A DNA stretch of 47,675 nt, taken from assembly GCA_009777485.1 (NCBI GenBank), contig WRLT01000014.1:1-47675 (forward strand), in the 5' to 3' direction. Position 1 is the first letter of the stretch, and the number at the start of each line of letters is the position of its first letter. Origin of the DNA: Bacillota bacterium. Lineage in GTDB: Bacteria > Bacillota > Clostridia > Christensenellales > Pumilibacteraceae. A program made the translations under genes and the position numbers. Below, in pieces: positions 8,864 to 18,069 of this stretch. The notes under the pieces are model-generated. The model was not told the DNA's origin and ran no database searches. It saw nothing but the letters and a program-made list of their open reading frames with translations.

Positions 8864-10510
8864 ATGAAAACCGATATCGAAATTGCACGCGGCACAACCT
8901 TGCAGCCCGTTAAAAAGGTTGCCGAAAAAATAGGCATTAAGCAAGACGAGCTGTTTTGCTACGGCGATTATATGGCTAAAATTACGCGCGGCGCAAACGC
9001 TAAGAGCGGCTCGAAAAAAAACAGCAAGCTGATTTTAGTTACGGCCATCAATCCTACGGCGGGCGGCGAAGGAAAAACCACCATTTCAATCGGTCTTGCG
9101 GACGCACTGAATAAAACGGGGCGCAAAGCCGCGCTTGCGTTGCGCGAGCCGTCATTAGGCCCCGTGTTTGGCGTTAAGGGCGGCGCGGCGGGCGGCGGAT
9201 ACGCACAAATCGCGCCTATGGAAGAAATCAACCTACATTTCACGGGCGATTTACACGCGATAACCGCCGCAAACAATCTGCTTTCCGCGATGATAGACAA
9301 CCACATCTATTGGGGCAACGCGCTAAAAATCCGCACGGTTGAGTGGCACAGGTGCTTAGATATGAACGACCGCGCCTTGCGCAACACCGTAACGGGCTTA
9401 GGCTTTTGCACGCGTGAGGATATGTTTGATATTACGGCGGCAAGCGAGATTATGGCGGTACTATGTTTAAGCACGGACGAAAACGATTTGCTTGCACGTC
9501 TGCGGCGCATGGTTATCGGCGTAGATTATGATAATAAAACCGTTACCGCCGCCGATTTAAAGGCAGACGGCGCAATGGCGGTATTGTTAAAGGATGCAAT
9601 TAAGCCTAATTTGGTGCAAACCTTAGAGGGTACGCCCGCCTTTGTTCACGGCGGCCCGTTTGCCAACATTGCGCACGGCTGCAACAGCATACTAGCCACC
9701 CGCACCGCGCTTTCGTACGCCGATTACGTGGTAACCGAAGCAGGGTTCGGCGCGGATTTGGGAGCGGAAAAGTTTTTAGACATCAAGTGCCGTGCGGCAG
9801 ACTTAGCACCCGACGCGGTAGTTATTGTGGCTACCTTGCGCGCGCTTAAAGCCTTAGGCGGCAAAAAATCCGACCTTTCGCAGCCCGATGTAGACGCGCT
9901 TAAAAAAGGCATACCCAACCTTAAAAAGCATATCAGCAACATCACACAGGTTTTTGGGCTGCCGTGCGTGGTTGCGGTTAATAAATTTGATACCGATACA
10001 GAAAGCGAAATTGCCTTTGTTAAAGCCGAATGCACAAAGCTAGGGGCGGTGTGCGCTGCTGCCGAGTCTTTTGCAAAGGGCGGCGCGGGCGGCACAGAAC
10101 TGGCAGACGCGGCGGCAGCGGCGTGCGAACAAAAAAATTCGTTCAAATACGGTTACGAGCTTTCCGCACCGCTTAAAGAAAAAATAAGCTTAGTCGCAAC
10201 CAAAATTTACGGCGCAAGCGATGTTAAGTTTTTACCCAAAGCCCAACAGGCATTAGACAGCTTTGCGGGTACGCCGTACCAAAATTACCCCGTATGTATC
10301 GCCAAAACGCAGTATTCGCTGTCGGATAATCCCGCGCTTATCGGTGCGCCCGAAGGTTTTACCCTTACGGTGCGCGACATTAAACTGCGCGCGGGAGCAG
10401 GCTTTTTTGTCGCGCTGGCAGGTGATATATTGTTAATGCCGGGCTTATCCAAAAAGCCTAACGCCGAAAACATCGGCATAGAAAAGGGAATAGTAAAAGG
10501 TTTATTTTAA
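8864..10510 (+). CDS. fhs: Formate-tetrahydrofolate ligase
   Basis: The 548-residue protein matches the formyltetrahydrofolate synthetase family throughout. It has a P-loop-like AGGEGKTTISIGLADAL (about residues 65-82), LREPSLGPVFGVKGGAAGGG, NLHFTGDLHAI, FVHGGPFANIAHGCNS and VVTEAGFGADLGAEKF. It ligates formate to tetrahydrofolate using ATP, giving 10-formyl-THF for purine and fMet synthesis and, in acetogens or purinolytic clostridia, for C1 carbon flow. No other Wood-Ljungdahl genes are in the window, so an anabolic role is the safe reading. AAAGGAGAG sits 12-20 bp before the ATG. glnS follows after 20 bp with its own ribosome binding site. Confidence 0.97.
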   Translation: MKTDIEIARGTTLQPVKKVAEKIGIKQDELFCYGDYMAKITRGANAKSGSKKNSKLILVTAINPTAGGEGKTTISIGLADALNKTGRKAALALREPSLGPVFGVKGGAAGGGYAQIAPMEEINLHFTGDLHAITAANNLLSAMIDNHIYWGNALKIRTVEWHRCLDMNDRALRNTVTGLGFCTREDMFDITAASEIMAVLCLSTDENDLLARLRRMVIGVDYDNKTVTAADLKADGAMAVLLKDAIKPNLVQTLEGTPAFVHGGPFANIAHGCNSILATRTALSYADYVVTEAGFGADLGAEKFLDIKCRAADLAPDAVVIVATLRALKALGGKKSDLSQPDVDALKKGIPNLKKHISNITQVFGLPCVVAVNKFDTDTESEIAFVKAECTKLGAVCAAAESFAKGGAGGTELADAAAAACEQKNSFKYGYELSAPLKEKISLVATKIYGASDVKFLPKAQQALDSFAGTPYQNYPVCIAKTQYSLSDNPALIGAPEGFTLTVRDIKLRAGAGFFVALAGDILLMPGLSKKPNAENIGIEKGIVKGLF

Positions 10511-10530
10511 AAAGGAGAGCAACTTAACTC

Positions 10531-12147
10531 ATGGGCAATTTTATAGAGGATATTATCCAAAACGATTTGGATAACGGACGGATAAAAAAGGTGGCGGTTC
10601 GGTTTCCGCCTGAGCCAAACGGCTATTTGCATATCGGCCATGCTAAGGCAATATGTCTTAACGTAGGCTTAGCCGAAAAATTCGGCGGAACGTGCAATTT
10701 GCGTTTCGACGATACCAACCCCGTTAAAGAGGACGAAGAATACGTACACGCCATCATCGAGGATTTTTCGTGGCTGGGCAAGCCCGATAAAATTCTGTAC
10801 GCGTCCGATTATTTCGGCATTATGTACGAATGCGCCGTTAAGCTGATTAAAAAGGGCTTGGCGTATGTAGACGATATAACGCCCGAACAAATGCGCCAAA
10901 TGCGCGGCACGCTTATCGAGGCAGGCACAGAAAGCAAAAACCGCAACCGTCCGATTGCGGAAAGCTTACAGCTTTTTGAGGATATGAAAAACGGCAAAAT
11001 AGCCAACGGCGCGCTAACCTTGCGCGCGAAAATAGATATGGCATCGCCCAACATGAATATGCGTGACCCCGTAATTTACCGCGTTTTAAACGCGCCGCAC
11101 CACCGCACGGGCGATGCTTGGCACATCTATCCGATGTACGATTTTGCGCATTCGATAGAGGACGCGGTAGAAAAAATCACGCATTCGTGTTGCAGCTTAG
11201 AGTTTGAGAACCACCGTCCGCTGTACGATTGGGTAGTGCAGCACTGCGAATTTGACCCGCCTCCGCGTCAGTACGAGTTTGCGCGTCTTAACCTAAAACG
11301 CACCGTTATGAGCAAGCGTCTGTTAAAGCAGTTAGTAGACGAAAAGCATGTTGAGGGCTGGGACGACCCGCGCATGCCCACGCTTGCAGGCTTACGGCGG
11401 CGCGGCTACACGGCGGCATCTATCCGCGAGTTTTGCGCGCGTACAGGTGTTGCTAAGGCAAACAGCGAGGTTGACACGGCGCAGTTAGAAAGCTGTATCC
11501 GCGATGAGCTGAATATTTCTGCCGATAGGGCTATGGCGGTTTTAGACCCCGTAGAATTGATACTCACTAACCGAGCGGACGATTTTTCGGAAACTTTACG
11601 CTTTGATTACACCGCAGACGGGCAAGAAAAATCACGCGCTTTGTCCTTTTCTAACCGCCTATACATCGAGCGCAGCGATTTTGCCGAAAATCCGCCGCCC
11701 AAATATTTCCGCTTATTTAAAGACGGGGTAGTGCGGCTTAAAAGCGGCTATATCATTAAATGCACAGGCTTTGATAAGGATAAAAAAGGCACGGTAACCA
11801 AAATATACGCCGAGATTATCGAGGGTACCAAATCAGGCGCAGACGAGGGCAAGGTTAAGGCAAAAGGCACTATACACTGGGTGGACGCAAAAAATTGTAT
11901 TCCTATTACTTGCCGCTTATACGATTATCTGCTGCTAGACGGCGAAAGCTTAGAGAGCGGCTTTTTAGAGCGTCTAAATCCTAATTCTTTAATTACCAAA
12001 ACCGCCTTTGCCGAGCCTTTCTTGCAAACCGCCCAAAAGGGACAAGCCTTTCAGTTTTTGCGCCTTGCCTATTTCGTGCGCGACAGCAAAGAATCGGACC
12101 TAGTCTTTAATAGGATAGTAAGCCTAAAAGACACCTTTAAAGCCTAA
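10531..12147 (+). CDS. glnS: Glutamine-tRNA ligase (GlnRS)
   Basis: This class I aminoacyl-tRNA synthetase is 538 residues. It has PPEPNGYLHIGHAK (HIGH at 34-37), the GlnRS-specific FDDTNPVKEDEEYV, a VMSKR variant of the KMSKS loop (about 258) and WDDPRMPTLAGLRRRGY. The two C-terminal anticodon-binding beta-barrels are present (from about residue 340, ending near FNRIVSLKDTFKA). It charges tRNA-Gln directly. Many Firmicutes instead use a non-discriminating GluRS plus GatCAB, so its presence is taxonomically informative. The AAAGGAGAG site lies 12-20 bp before the ATG. It probably forms an operon with fhs. Confidence 0.95.
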   Translation: MGNFIEDIIQNDLDNGRIKKVAVRFPPEPNGYLHIGHAKAICLNVGLAEKFGGTCNLRFDDTNPVKEDEEYVHAIIEDFSWLGKPDKILYASDYFGIMYECAVKLIKKGLAYVDDITPEQMRQMRGTLIEAGTESKNRNRPIAESLQLFEDMKNGKIANGALTLRAKIDMASPNMNMRDPVIYRVLNAPHHRTGDAWHIYPMYDFAHSIEDAVEKITHSCCSLEFENHRPLYDWVVQHCEFDPPPRQYEFARLNLKRTVMSKRLLKQLVDEKHVEGWDDPRMPTLAGLRRRGYTAASIREFCARTGVAKANSEVDTAQLESCIRDELNISADRAMAVLDPVELILTNRADDFSETLRFDYTADGQEKSRALSFSNRLYIERSDFAENPPPKYFRLFKDGVVRLKSGYIIKCTGFDKDKKGTVTKIYAEIIEGTKSGADEGKVKAKGTIHWVDAKNCIPITCRLYDYLLLDGESLESGFLERLNPNSLITKTAFAEPFLQTAQKGQAFQFLRLAYFVRDSKESDLVFNRIVSLKDTFKA

Positions 12148-12168
12148 AAACCTACCCCAAAACTTTTC

Positions 12169-12197
12169 TTGCAATTTGCTAAATAAAATGGTATAAT
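12169..12197 (+). promoter_or_regulatory. Promoter for the epimerase-like gene
   Basis: TTGCAA (12169-12174), a 17-bp spacer and TATAAT (12192-12197). It is followed by AAGGAG (about 12206-12211) and the ATG at 12222. Confidence 0.75.
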
Positions 12198-12221
12198 GTT
12201 TTTTTAAGGAGAGTTTCCGCT

Positions 12222-12974
12222 ATGAAAATTCTTATTGCAGGCGCGCATACGCCGATAGCCAAAGCATTTGTAAAGCAGCATAAAAAAAAGCACGAGATGT
12301 TGGGCTTAGATGTAAAAAAAGCAGACTTTTCGCAGTACGAGCCGCTAAGAGATATTTTTGCGGTGCATAAATTTGATGCGGTTTTGTATCTTGCGGCGCA
12401 AGGCGCTATGCAAAATTCGGGCGCAGACGCGGACGCGCTGAATTTGTTTAAAAATCTGCAATACGCGGCAATCCTCAACGGTGTACCCAAAATGATTACC
12501 GTTTGCGATGCGGGCGGCGAGTTTGGTTCAATCATGGCATCGCTGGCAAATAAAGACAAAATCGGCACGTTTTTGCGCGTGTACGGGCTTATCGGGGCGG
12601 GCCTAGATGTTAAGCTTAACCCAATTGCCAAAATACTCAGCGATGCGCACAAGCGCGGAGAAATTACCCTGCAAGCCAACCAAGCCGTTTCTCCCGTTTT
12701 TATAGACGACGCCGTAAAGGTTTTAACCGCCTTTACCGAAAAGAAATTGCCGCAAGGCGTTTACGATATTGCCCCCGCCCAAACCGACCTATTAAAAATT
12801 GCCCAAGCTGCCAAAAAAGCCTTAAAGGCGGAGGGCGGAACAGATATCCGCATTACCTTAGCCGATAAAAAAGCGTTTTTGCCGCCTTTTACAGGCAATA
12901 TCGAAGCCCTGCGCACGGCGTATAAATCGTCGTTTACATCTATGGCGGCGGCGGTAACAAAAACCTTAGCGTAA
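12222..12974 (+). CDS. NAD(P)-dependent epimerase/dehydratase-fold protein, degenerate
   Basis: The 250-residue protein opens with a Rossmann-like strand (MKILIAGAHTPIAKAF) and follows the extended-SDR plan: an FDAVLYLAA strand, then KMITVCDAGG, and a later VSPVFIDDAVKVLTAFTE segment typical of epimerases. The glycine-rich loop is altered (GAHTPIAKA instead of GxxGxxG). A catalytic YxxxK pair is not evident; the corresponding region reads SIMASLANKDK. I infer a nucleotide-sugar-epimerase relative that may have lost classical catalysis. It has its own promoter. A HAD phosphatase follows after 33 bp, so a two-gene unit is likely. Confidence 0.6.
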   Translation: MKILIAGAHTPIAKAFVKQHKKKHEMLGLDVKKADFSQYEPLRDIFAVHKFDAVLYLAAQGAMQNSGADADALNLFKNLQYAAILNGVPKMITVCDAGGEFGSIMASLANKDKIGTFLRVYGLIGAGLDVKLNPIAKILSDAHKRGEITLQANQAVSPVFIDDAVKVLTAFTEKKLPQGVYDIAPAQTDLLKIAQAAKKALKAEGGTDIRITLADKKAFLPPFTGNIEALRTAYKSSFTSMAAAVTKTLA

Positions 12975-13007
12975 AGTAAGCCCGTTAAAAGGAGATTTTA
13001 TTCACAC

Positions 13008-13649
13008 ATGTTTGATAACGTTATATTCGATGCGGACGGAACGCTGCTAGATACGCTGCCCGGTATTTGTGCGGGATTTAATTACGCCTTAAAAAAACTG
13101 GGCAGGCAAGAGGTAACGCCTGCACAGGTTAAACCCTTTATGGGGCCGCCGCTGTATTACACCTGCACGGCATCGCTGGGCTTTTCAGCATCGGAGGCAG
13201 AAAAAGCCGTACAATACTACCGCGAGTTTTACTGGGACAAGGGCTACAAAATGTGCGAATTTTTCCCTGGCATACCCGAATTATTAAAACAGCTGCATGC
13301 TAACGGCAAAATTTTGTGCGTAGCAACCAATAAGCCGCAAATTTTTATAGATAAAATTTTAATCGAAAAAGGTGTGCACGGTTTATTTACGCGGGTGTGC
13401 GGCCCCGATGTTTCCGAAACCTCCGCCGACAAAACCCCGCTGGTTAAAAAAGCGGCGGCTGCGGGCGGCAAAAAGGCGGTTATGGTAGGCGACCGCTATG
13501 TGGATATCACCGCCGCCAAAAATGCCGCCATTGCCTCTATCGGAGTTTTATGGGGTTCGGCAGAGGACGAAGAATTTATTCAATACAAGCCCGATTTTAT
13601 TGCCAAAACCCCCCAAGACGTGTATACTGTATGCACAGACCCTGTATAA
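13008..13649 (+). CDS. HAD-superfamily hydrolase, phosphoglycolate phosphatase-like
   Basis: All four HAD motifs are visible in 213 residues. Motif I is FDADGTLLDT near the N-terminus, with the nucleophile and acid Asp two apart. Motif II is VATNKP (about 107-112). Motif III is the Lys in KTPLVKKA. Motif IV is VGDRYVDITAA. A four-helix cap lies between motifs I and II, which is the Gph/PpaX type. The likely activity is hydrolysis of a small phosphate ester such as 2-phosphoglycolate or pyrophosphate, but the substrate is not readable. AAAGGAG lies about 14 bp upstream of the ATG. Confidence 0.85.
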   Translation: MFDNVIFDADGTLLDTLPGICAGFNYALKKLGRQEVTPAQVKPFMGPPLYYTCTASLGFSASEAEKAVQYYREFYWDKGYKMCEFFPGIPELLKQLHANGKILCVATNKPQIFIDKILIEKGVHGLFTRVCGPDVSETSADKTPLVKKAAAAGGKKAVMVGDRYVDITAAKNAAIASIGVLWGSAEDEEFIQYKPDFIAKTPQDVYTVCTDPV

Positions 13650-13695
13650 CCGAAAAATTATTGTTAAAAAATGAACTGTAAACGGAGATTATTCT

Positions 13696-14841
13696 ATGAC
13701 TAAAAACCTAACCGTATCGTTAAAAAGCCGTATCCCCGATGCCGACTTTTCGTTTGAGGGGCGGCGCAGTGGATTATTCTGGGCGATATTAAGGGCAAGA
13801 GCAGGGCTTTTAATTAAAATAAACCTGATGCTTTTATTGTTTTGCGCCCCTGCAATTCTAGCGGTTTTTTATTACATGATGGATAATAGTGCGGTAGGCA
13901 TATTTTTGCCGTTTTCGTCTAACGTAGGCATCGGCTATCCGATGATTACCGATACGCACGCCGCCGCAAACAGCTTGTATTTGGTCAACAACATTTTTAT
14001 GCACTTAGGCGTAACTTTGGGCATTGTATCGTTGTGCGTAGGGCTTAGCGGCGCGTTTTACGCCATGCGCACCGTTGCACGCGGCGAAACCTTTCCGGTA
14101 ATTAAAACCTTTTTTACAGGCATCAAAAAGCACTGGCTGCCGTTTTTGTGCGCCGCGCCTATTTTAGCAGGACTGTACTTTTTAATAGCGGGCGGCTTTG
14201 CCGCGTACAGCGCGCTTGCTTTAAGTGCGGGCTTAAAAATCTTTTTGCTTGTATTGATTATTATGGTTGCCGCCTATGTGTTGTTTGCTGCGCTGTTTTA
14301 TTTTACGCAAGCCGTTACATTTAAAATTAAGCCTGCAGAATTGTTAAAAAACAGCTTTATTTTAGCCTTCGCGCTATTGCCGCGCAACTTCTTTATAGCC
14401 GTATTTTCCGCAATTCCTATCCTGCTGGCATATTTTATGATGAGTGTATCTATTATAAATATGTTCGCGCTTATGCTGGCGGCGTTGTTTTTATTTTCGT
14501 TTATTATACTGCTTTGGACGGTGTACGCGCACTGGGTATTTCATAAACACTTCGAGGCATACGCAGATAAACCCGACGAATCGGGCGCACAACCCGCAAA
14601 AAAAACCGTAGAGGTGAAAGCCTCTAAAATAGAAAAAATTACCGAACAAGAATCTCCGCAGGCAGAAGAAGAAAGCATAGAAGTAAGCGAACAAGTAAAC
14701 GAAGACATAAACGAAGCAGTAAACGGGGAAGCACCCGAAAAATCCGAACCCTCACAGCCGCCTGAAAAACCCTCATCCCCTAAAACAAACGCGCCTCAAA
14801 AAAAGAGCAGCAATGCGGCGTATAAGTTTAAAAAGAAATAA
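13696..14841 (+). CDS. Membrane protein, YesL/DUF624-like, with acidic C-terminal tail
   Basis: This 381-residue protein starts with GRRSGLFWAILRARAGLLIKINLMLLLFC and has about six hydrophobic helices to residue ~285. The layout of early Leu-rich helices, a GAFYAMRTVARGETFPVIKTFF loop and further helices resembles the YesL (DUF624) family. The last ~95 residues are hydrophilic, Glu/Lys/Pro rich and probably disordered. The CGGAG ribosome binding site precedes the ATG. The TPR gene starts 5 bp after its stop, implying coupling and a possible functional link. Function is unknown. Confidence 0.6.
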   Translation: MTKNLTVSLKSRIPDADFSFEGRRSGLFWAILRARAGLLIKINLMLLLFCAPAILAVFYYMMDNSAVGIFLPFSSNVGIGYPMITDTHAAANSLYLVNNIFMHLGVTLGIVSLCVGLSGAFYAMRTVARGETFPVIKTFFTGIKKHWLPFLCAAPILAGLYFLIAGGFAAYSALALSAGLKIFLLVLIIMVAAYVLFAALFYFTQAVTFKIKPAELLKNSFILAFALLPRNFFIAVFSAIPILLAYFMMSVSIINMFALMLAALFLFSFIILLWTVYAHWVFHKHFEAYADKPDESGAQPAKKTVEVKASKIEKITEQESPQAEEESIEVSEQVNEDINEAVNGEAPEKSEPSQPPEKPSSPKTNAPQKKSSNAAYKFKKK

Positions 14842-14845
14842 GCAT

Positions 14846-16558
14846 ATGAGCAAAATTATACATCTTAGCACCGATGCCGAATACTATTACGAAAAAGCGA
14901 TTCAAAAGTCCGACGCAAACGATTACGTCGGTTGCTTAGAGCTTTTGCGCCGCGCCGCGCAATTTGTAAAAGAGCCATACGGAGAGGACGGCTTATCTAT
15001 CCGATTAGAAATCGCCGACACCTACTCCTTTATGGAATTATACGAGGAGTCCAACCGCGAATATTTTAAACTAACGGCATTCGATTACGCCTTAGACGAG
15101 GTATATTACGGCATTGTAAAAAACTTTGTGTTGATGAGCATGCCCGAAGAAGCCGCACATTTTTTAAATTTTGCCGTAGATGCGGGCATACTTTCGCCCG
15201 AAGACGGCTTTGACCCGCCTGATTTAGGTATGCTTACAAAGCCTGTTCCGTCGGATAACATCCGTCTTGTAAAATCCGATAACGGTGCATACGCATTAAG
15301 CATAGCCAAGCAATTACTAAACGGAAAAGACACGCAGTTTGCGCGTCAAATGCTGCAATCCGTTTCAGAAAAATCAGAACTCTACGCCGAAGCTATAAAC
15401 TTGCTAGCTTTTATAGAAATATCCGAGGGCAAAACCGAAACGGGCTTAGTGCTGTGCGAAAAGGCTTTGGCGTTAAATCCAAACGACATCTACGCACTAA
15501 CGGCGCGCATAATGGCACTGGACTTATCGGGGAAACGCGCCAAAGCCGCCGCCTATTTAGACGAGTTAGACGCAATCGGCTTAGAGGAGTGGCCGGATAT
15601 TGCTAAAATAGCGTTATGCGCTTGTCAAATCAACGCAAACGAAACCGCCTTTAAATATTTAGCAAAGTGTATGCGGCACGCACCTTTCGACCGCAGTATC
15701 GGAATTTTATACGGCATCGCGGCGGCAAACGAAGGCGAAATCCGCACGGCTAAACATAAATTTGTACAGCTGCAAATCATTTACCCGCGTGATGCAGCCG
15801 TAAGATACTTTGCGCGTAAAACCGACATGCTTAACGGAAAAAAAGCAAATTTTGTTTTAAATCCCGAATTACCCGACGAAGTTATACAAGACTTTTCAAA
15901 ATTGTTAGATAAGCAGCTTGCAAGCATTACAAACGCCGTTCAGCTTAACGAAAAAATGCGGCAAGACGACAACTTTTTCGATGCGGCAGAATGGGGGCTT
16001 TACGGCACAGAAAGCGCGGCGTTTCCGTATGCGGCAAAAATCGGCGGAATTTTAGCGTTGTCCAATTCGGGCAATGCACTGGTGCGCGATATATTATTAG
16101 ACCCCGAATATCCGATAGTACCCAAAAAAGAAATTTTCACGCAGCTGTTAAAGTCCGGCAAGCAGCGCGTGATTGCCTTATCCACAGGCGACGATATTCG
16201 CTATTTCCGTCCCGCGCCGCCCAAAGAAATCAAAACGCCTAGCTTATTAGAGGCATACTGGCGCGTGTATTCCGCACTGGCGTTTATCGATATGGGCTTC
16301 GACCGCAAGCTAAACTTATGGTTTAGAAAGCTTGCCCTTGCACTGAAAGGAGTACGGAATATCAACATAGACGCCGCTGCCGCCGTACTGGCGTATAAAT
16401 CGCGGATAAATAAAATATTTAATACCCAAGAGGCGGTATGCGAGGTATTTAACTTATACATCGAAGGGGATGACGAAGATTTTGACGCATACTGCGCGGC
16501 TTTAGACGCGGTTACAGGTCAAGCGCGCAGCAAAAAAAGCACGCTGACTAAACCGTAA
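14846..16558 (+). CDS. TPR-repeat protein
   Basis: The start is taken at ATG 14846, 4 bp after the previous stop; an upstream in-frame ATG would lie inside the neighbouring gene. The 570-residue product begins KIIHLSTDAEYYYEKAIQKSDANDYVGCLELLRRAAQ and contains several tetratricopeptide-like helix pairs, for example around ALSIAKQLLNGKDTQFARQM and GLVLCEKALALNPNDIYAL. There is no signal peptide or membrane helix, so it is cytoplasmic. The lack of a ribosome binding site suggests translational coupling to the membrane protein upstream. The C-terminal ~200 residues have no recognised domain. Function is unknown; an adaptor for the neighbouring membrane protein is plausible. Confidence 0.7.
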   Translation: MSKIIHLSTDAEYYYEKAIQKSDANDYVGCLELLRRAAQFVKEPYGEDGLSIRLEIADTYSFMELYEESNREYFKLTAFDYALDEVYYGIVKNFVLMSMPEEAAHFLNFAVDAGILSPEDGFDPPDLGMLTKPVPSDNIRLVKSDNGAYALSIAKQLLNGKDTQFARQMLQSVSEKSELYAEAINLLAFIEISEGKTETGLVLCEKALALNPNDIYALTARIMALDLSGKRAKAAAYLDELDAIGLEEWPDIAKIALCACQINANETAFKYLAKCMRHAPFDRSIGILYGIAAANEGEIRTAKHKFVQLQIIYPRDAAVRYFARKTDMLNGKKANFVLNPELPDEVIQDFSKLLDKQLASITNAVQLNEKMRQDDNFFDAAEWGLYGTESAAFPYAAKIGGILALSNSGNALVRDILLDPEYPIVPKKEIFTQLLKSGKQRVIALSTGDDIRYFRPAPPKEIKTPSLLEAYWRVYSALAFIDMGFDRKLNLWFRKLALALKGVRNINIDAAAAVLAYKSRINKIFNTQEAVCEVFNLYIEGDDEDFDAYCAALDAVTGQARSKKSTLTKP

Positions 16559-16584
16559 TAGACGTTAGGTTTCTCAATAAAACC

Positions 16585-16614
16585 GTTCATATTTATTTTA
16601 AATCCCGCTATATA
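16585..16614 (+). promoter_or_regulatory. Weak candidate promoter, near-leaderless, for ykvI-like gene
   Basis: TATATA (16609-16614) lies six bases before the ATG at 16621, with no Shine-Dalgarno sequence between. The -35 (GTTCAT at 16585-16590, 18-bp spacing) is poor. The spacing copies the leaderless pattern seen upstream of valS. Confidence 0.4.
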
Positions 16615-16620
16615 TAAAGT

Positions 16621-17667
16621 ATGGCTAAGGGTGTTGGTAAAAGCTTTGCGGTGGCAATGCTGATTGTTGGGTCTATTGTGGGCGCGGGCTTTGTTTCGGG
16701 CAGAGAACTGGTTTCGTTTTTCGGTTCGGGCATTTCGCCGCTTATCGCTATTCCGTGCGCCGTTTTTATTTTTATACTGTCGGTGCTGTTTTTGTTTATC
16801 GGTTCGCGCCTAAACGCAAAAAACATCTCCGAAGTTAACGTAAAGCTTGCGGGGCGCTTTCATTTTGTAACGGACGTCTTTATTTTGGTAAACAATTTAA
16901 TTGTACTGGCAGGAATGTTAGCGGCGGCGGACAGCTTAGGCGAGGCAAGCATCGCAAGCCTGGCGCCGCTGTATTCAATCATTTTTGGCGTGCTGTGCGT
17001 ACTGGCGGTATTAAAGGGCGTTAAGGGTATGCTGAACATCAATAAAGCCGCCGTTCCCGTTATGGCGGCAACGGTAGTTTTTGTAGCAATTTTTACGCTG
17101 TTTGCACACGGCAGCGGCGGCGCGGCAAGGGGAGTGAGGTTGGCAAGCATAGGCGCGGCGGCCGTGTACGTCTGCATGAACATGATGCTAGCAAGCACCG
17201 TTATCACCACGCTAGGAAAAATGAACAAAAAAACCATTTTACTATCGTCTGCAATAGCGGCGCTTTTAATGGGCGCACTGGTGTGCATGCTGATACTGGC
17301 ACTTAACGCACGCGGCCAAACAAACGCCGATATGCCCGTATTAGATATGGCAAAAGCTATCCACCCGTCCGTATACTGGATTATGATAGCCGTTTTAGCG
17401 GTAAGCATATTTACCACCATGCTAGTGGCTATGGGCGGCTTAGTATCGTGGTTTGAAGGACTTTTCGGCAAACGCTTTTTTTCGGCGGTGCTGATACTGG
17501 GCGCGGCGTTTATACTGTCTAACTTAGGCTTTTCTAACGTGGTACGCTTCTTATACCCCGTAATCGGCGCACTAGGCGTAATTTACACCCTACTAGGCCT
17601 AATCTTCGCCGCCAAAACCCTCCCACTAAAACCCCTACTTAAACGCCGCCCAAAACCCACCCGCTAA
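16621..17667 (+). CDS. YkvI-family membrane protein (LeuT-fold transporter-like)
   Basis: The 348-residue protein has about ten transmembrane helices. The first helix holds VGSIVGAGFVSGRELVSFF, the characteristic opening of YkvI-like proteins, where the unwound GAGFxSGxE segment corresponds to the substrate site of the APC/LeuT fold. Further helices run to about residue 335, and a basic tail (LLKRRPKPTR) ends the protein. The family is predicted to transport amino acids or related compounds, but no substrate is established from this sequence. The start codon has no ribosome binding site. The gene ends immediately before a dispersed repeat element. Confidence 0.8.
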   Translation: MAKGVGKSFAVAMLIVGSIVGAGFVSGRELVSFFGSGISPLIAIPCAVFIFILSVLFLFIGSRLNAKNISEVNVKLAGRFHFVTDVFILVNNLIVLAGMLAAADSLGEASIASLAPLYSIIFGVLCVLAVLKGVKGMLNINKAAVPVMAATVVFVAIFTLFAHGSGGAARGVRLASIGAAAVYVCMNMMLASTVITTLGKMNKKTILLSSAIAALLMGALVCMLILALNARGQTNADMPVLDMAKAIHPSVYWIMIAVLAVSIFTTMLVAMGGLVSWFEGLFGKRFFSAVLILGAAFILSNLGFSNVVRFLYPVIGALGVIYTLLGLIFAAKTLPLKPLLKRRPKPTR

Positions 17668-17669
17668 AC

Positions 17670-17875
17670 ATGGAGAATGGAGAATGGAAAATGGAAAATG
17701 GAAAATGGAGAATGGAGAATGTCGGCTAATGATTTTAAAATAATTGCCGCTAAAAAATTCCCCTCTGATTGACGCGCGCTAATAGACCGCAGAAAAATTC
17801 CCCTCTTGAGGGGTGGACGCGAAGCGGACGGGGTGGAAAGAAAAACCTATACCCAAAATCGGACGGAGTAGAAAA
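17670..17875 (+). repeat. Dispersed composite repeat, copy 1
   Basis: An array of ATGGAGAATGG/ATGGAAAATGG units (17670-17721) is followed by AATGTCGGCTAA. Then come two AAAAATTCCCCTC modules, the second holding the hairpin CCCCTCTTGAGGGG and the phrase GACGGGGTGGAAAG. A CCTATACCCAAAATCGGACG end completes it. The same ordered parts occur at 27361-27585 and, without the ATGGAGAATGG array, at 29890-30029. No ORF or transposase is inside. Confidence 0.75.
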
Positions 17876-17932
17876 AACAACTTAGCAAAAAGCTGTGGTT
17901 GAGGGCTTTTAATTTGCGCGCGAAAAAACGAT

Positions 17933-17941
17933 TGTGGATAA
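17933..17941 (-). other. Consensus DnaA box
   Basis: TGTGGATAA on the plus strand is TTATCCACA on the minus strand, a perfect 9-mer DnaA box. It lies in an AT-rich non-coding region between 17,876 and 18,118, 128 bp from a second identical box in the same orientation. Confidence 0.5.
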
Positions 17942-18009
17942 GCATCATCCGCAAAAAATAAAAAAGTAGGATTTTATCGAATTTTATACAATTTTGTTGC
18001 AAAAATCGC

Positions 18010-18042
18010 TTGACATAGACGACGACGACGACGACGTATACT
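18010..18042 (+). promoter_or_regulatory. Promoter with a (GAC)6 microsatellite spacer, possibly phase-variable
   Basis: TTGACA (18010-18015) and TATACT (18037-18042) are both consensus-like, but the spacer is 21 bp and consists of TA, six GAC copies and G. Loss of one GAC would give 18 bp, close to the optimum. It drives the zinc-ribbon membrane protein at 18119. Confidence 0.65.
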
Positions 18043-18060
18043 TTTTATCATGCAATATAG

Positions 18061-18069
18061 TGTGGATAA
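18061..18069 (-). other. Consensus DnaA box
   Basis: This is a second perfect TTATCCACA (minus strand). It starts about 19 bp after the -10 box of the GAC promoter, in the leader of the downstream gene. Bound DnaA could affect transcription there. Confidence 0.5.
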
